Shown here one piece after another: positions 5,266 to 5,441 of a stretch of DNA of 5,441 nucleotides. Both the position numbers and the translations under genes were made by a program. Under the pieces are notes generated by a model. The model worked only from the letters and a program-made list of their open reading frames with translations, was not told the origin of the DNA and did not search any database. Location: the NCBI RefSeq assembly GCF_002943415.1, contig NZ_PTQZ01000121.1, positions 1 through 5,441 on the forward strand, written 5' to 3'. Source of the stretch: Amnimonas aquatica. Lineage in GTDB: Bacteria; Pseudomonadota; Gammaproteobacteria; Pseudomonadales; Moraxellaceae. Within the stretch, counting starts at the first letter, position 1; each line of letters begins with the position of its first letter.

Positions 5266-5441
5266 GTGACTTTGCCAAAAAACAAGCAAATCATTGGGTT
5301 CGTTGCCTGGCTCGTAGTGAGCTTCATTGCAGCCGCCATTGGCAGCGCCGCATCCATACAAGCTGGTCCGTTCTATACGCAGCTAGTACGCCCGAGCTGG
5401 GCGCCACCACCTGACCTGTTCGGCCCCGTCTGGACAATCCT
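5266..5441 (+). CDS. TspO/MBR family protein in the first gene cassette (N-terminal part)
   Basis: The open frame from GTG 5266 to the window edge is 58 codons plus two bases, about a third of a typical TspO of 150-170 residues. A Shine-Dalgarno AGGGAG (5254-5259) lies six bases before GTG, and a TGA stop in frame just upstream (5260-5262) rules out an earlier start. Residues 8-30 form the first membrane helix (QIIGFVAWLVVSFIAAAIGSAAS). Then YTQLVRPSWAPPPDLFGPVW leads into TIL, the loop and second-helix entry conserved in TspO (W-x-PP ... FGPVWT). TspO proteins are five-helix tryptophan-rich membrane proteins that bind porphyrins and other ligands and act in stress or oxidative responses. As the first cassette after attI it is best placed to be transcribed from an integron promoter. 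Base use is less GC-rich than in cstA, as expected for a captured cassette. Confidence 0.88.
   Translation, partial: MTLPKNKQIIGFVAWLVVSFIAAAIGSAASIQAGPFYTQLVRPSWAPPPDLFGPVWTI

Noticed and set aside
5163..5357. A 64-codon minus-strand frame across attI and the tspO start
   Set aside because: Its residues translate the attI repeats and antisense tspO; no family resemblance.
1..5441. CRISPR array, tRNA or rRNA genes
   Set aside because: No regularly spaced repeats with unique spacers and no cloverleaf or rRNA-like conserved sequence were seen.

Overview
The window looks like chromosomal DNA of a GC-rich gammaproteobacterium. The cstA-ybdD pair, the PepSY-TM gene and a chromosomal-type integron integrase would fit the Lysobacterales (Xanthomonadales), but this placement is an inference from protein character and base composition. 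It joins an ordinary chromosomal locus to the head of an integron, and that integron has been hit by an insertion sequence.

Positions 1-2672 are housekeeping chromosome. The 5' end of a PepSY-TM membrane protein gene leaves the window leftward. A 229-bp divergent intergenic region follows, then a two-gene operon on the plus strand: cstA (a CstA-family transporter) and the small ybdD gene, which overlap by ATGA. Beyond ybdD, in the convergent gap before the integrase gene, lies a long inverted repeat (28-bp arms, 2680-2748) with no U-tract.

Positions 2794-5265 are the integron platform. intI (minus strand) is a clear integron integrase with all catalytic residues and the IntI-specific insert. 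An intact 1203-bp IS3-family element (3776-4978) sits at its 5' end. A 4-bp direct repeat, CATA, flanks the element and covers an ATG in intI. Removing the element and one CATA restores a continuous frame, so that intI starts at 4993 as MSGNMPPNN and has a Shine-Dalgarno AAGGAG at 5004-5009. The IS therefore cut intI from its first codons, its ribosome binding site and probably its promoter. The IS keeps its own expression signals: an SD hairpin before orfA, and an A_AAA_AAG slip site with a stem-loop six bases downstream for making OrfAB.

Positions 4994-5247 hold the intI leader and the presumed attI site. There are four copies of a TTTTTACATGGCAG-like motif, the last two exactly 21 bp apart, ending at a GTTAGGC crossover site (5241-5247). 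The first gene cassette begins there and carries the start of a TspO/MBR family membrane protein gene (5266 to the window end). The attI site and cassettes look intact while the integrase is probably silenced or weakly expressed, so the array may be frozen unless an integrase is supplied in trans.
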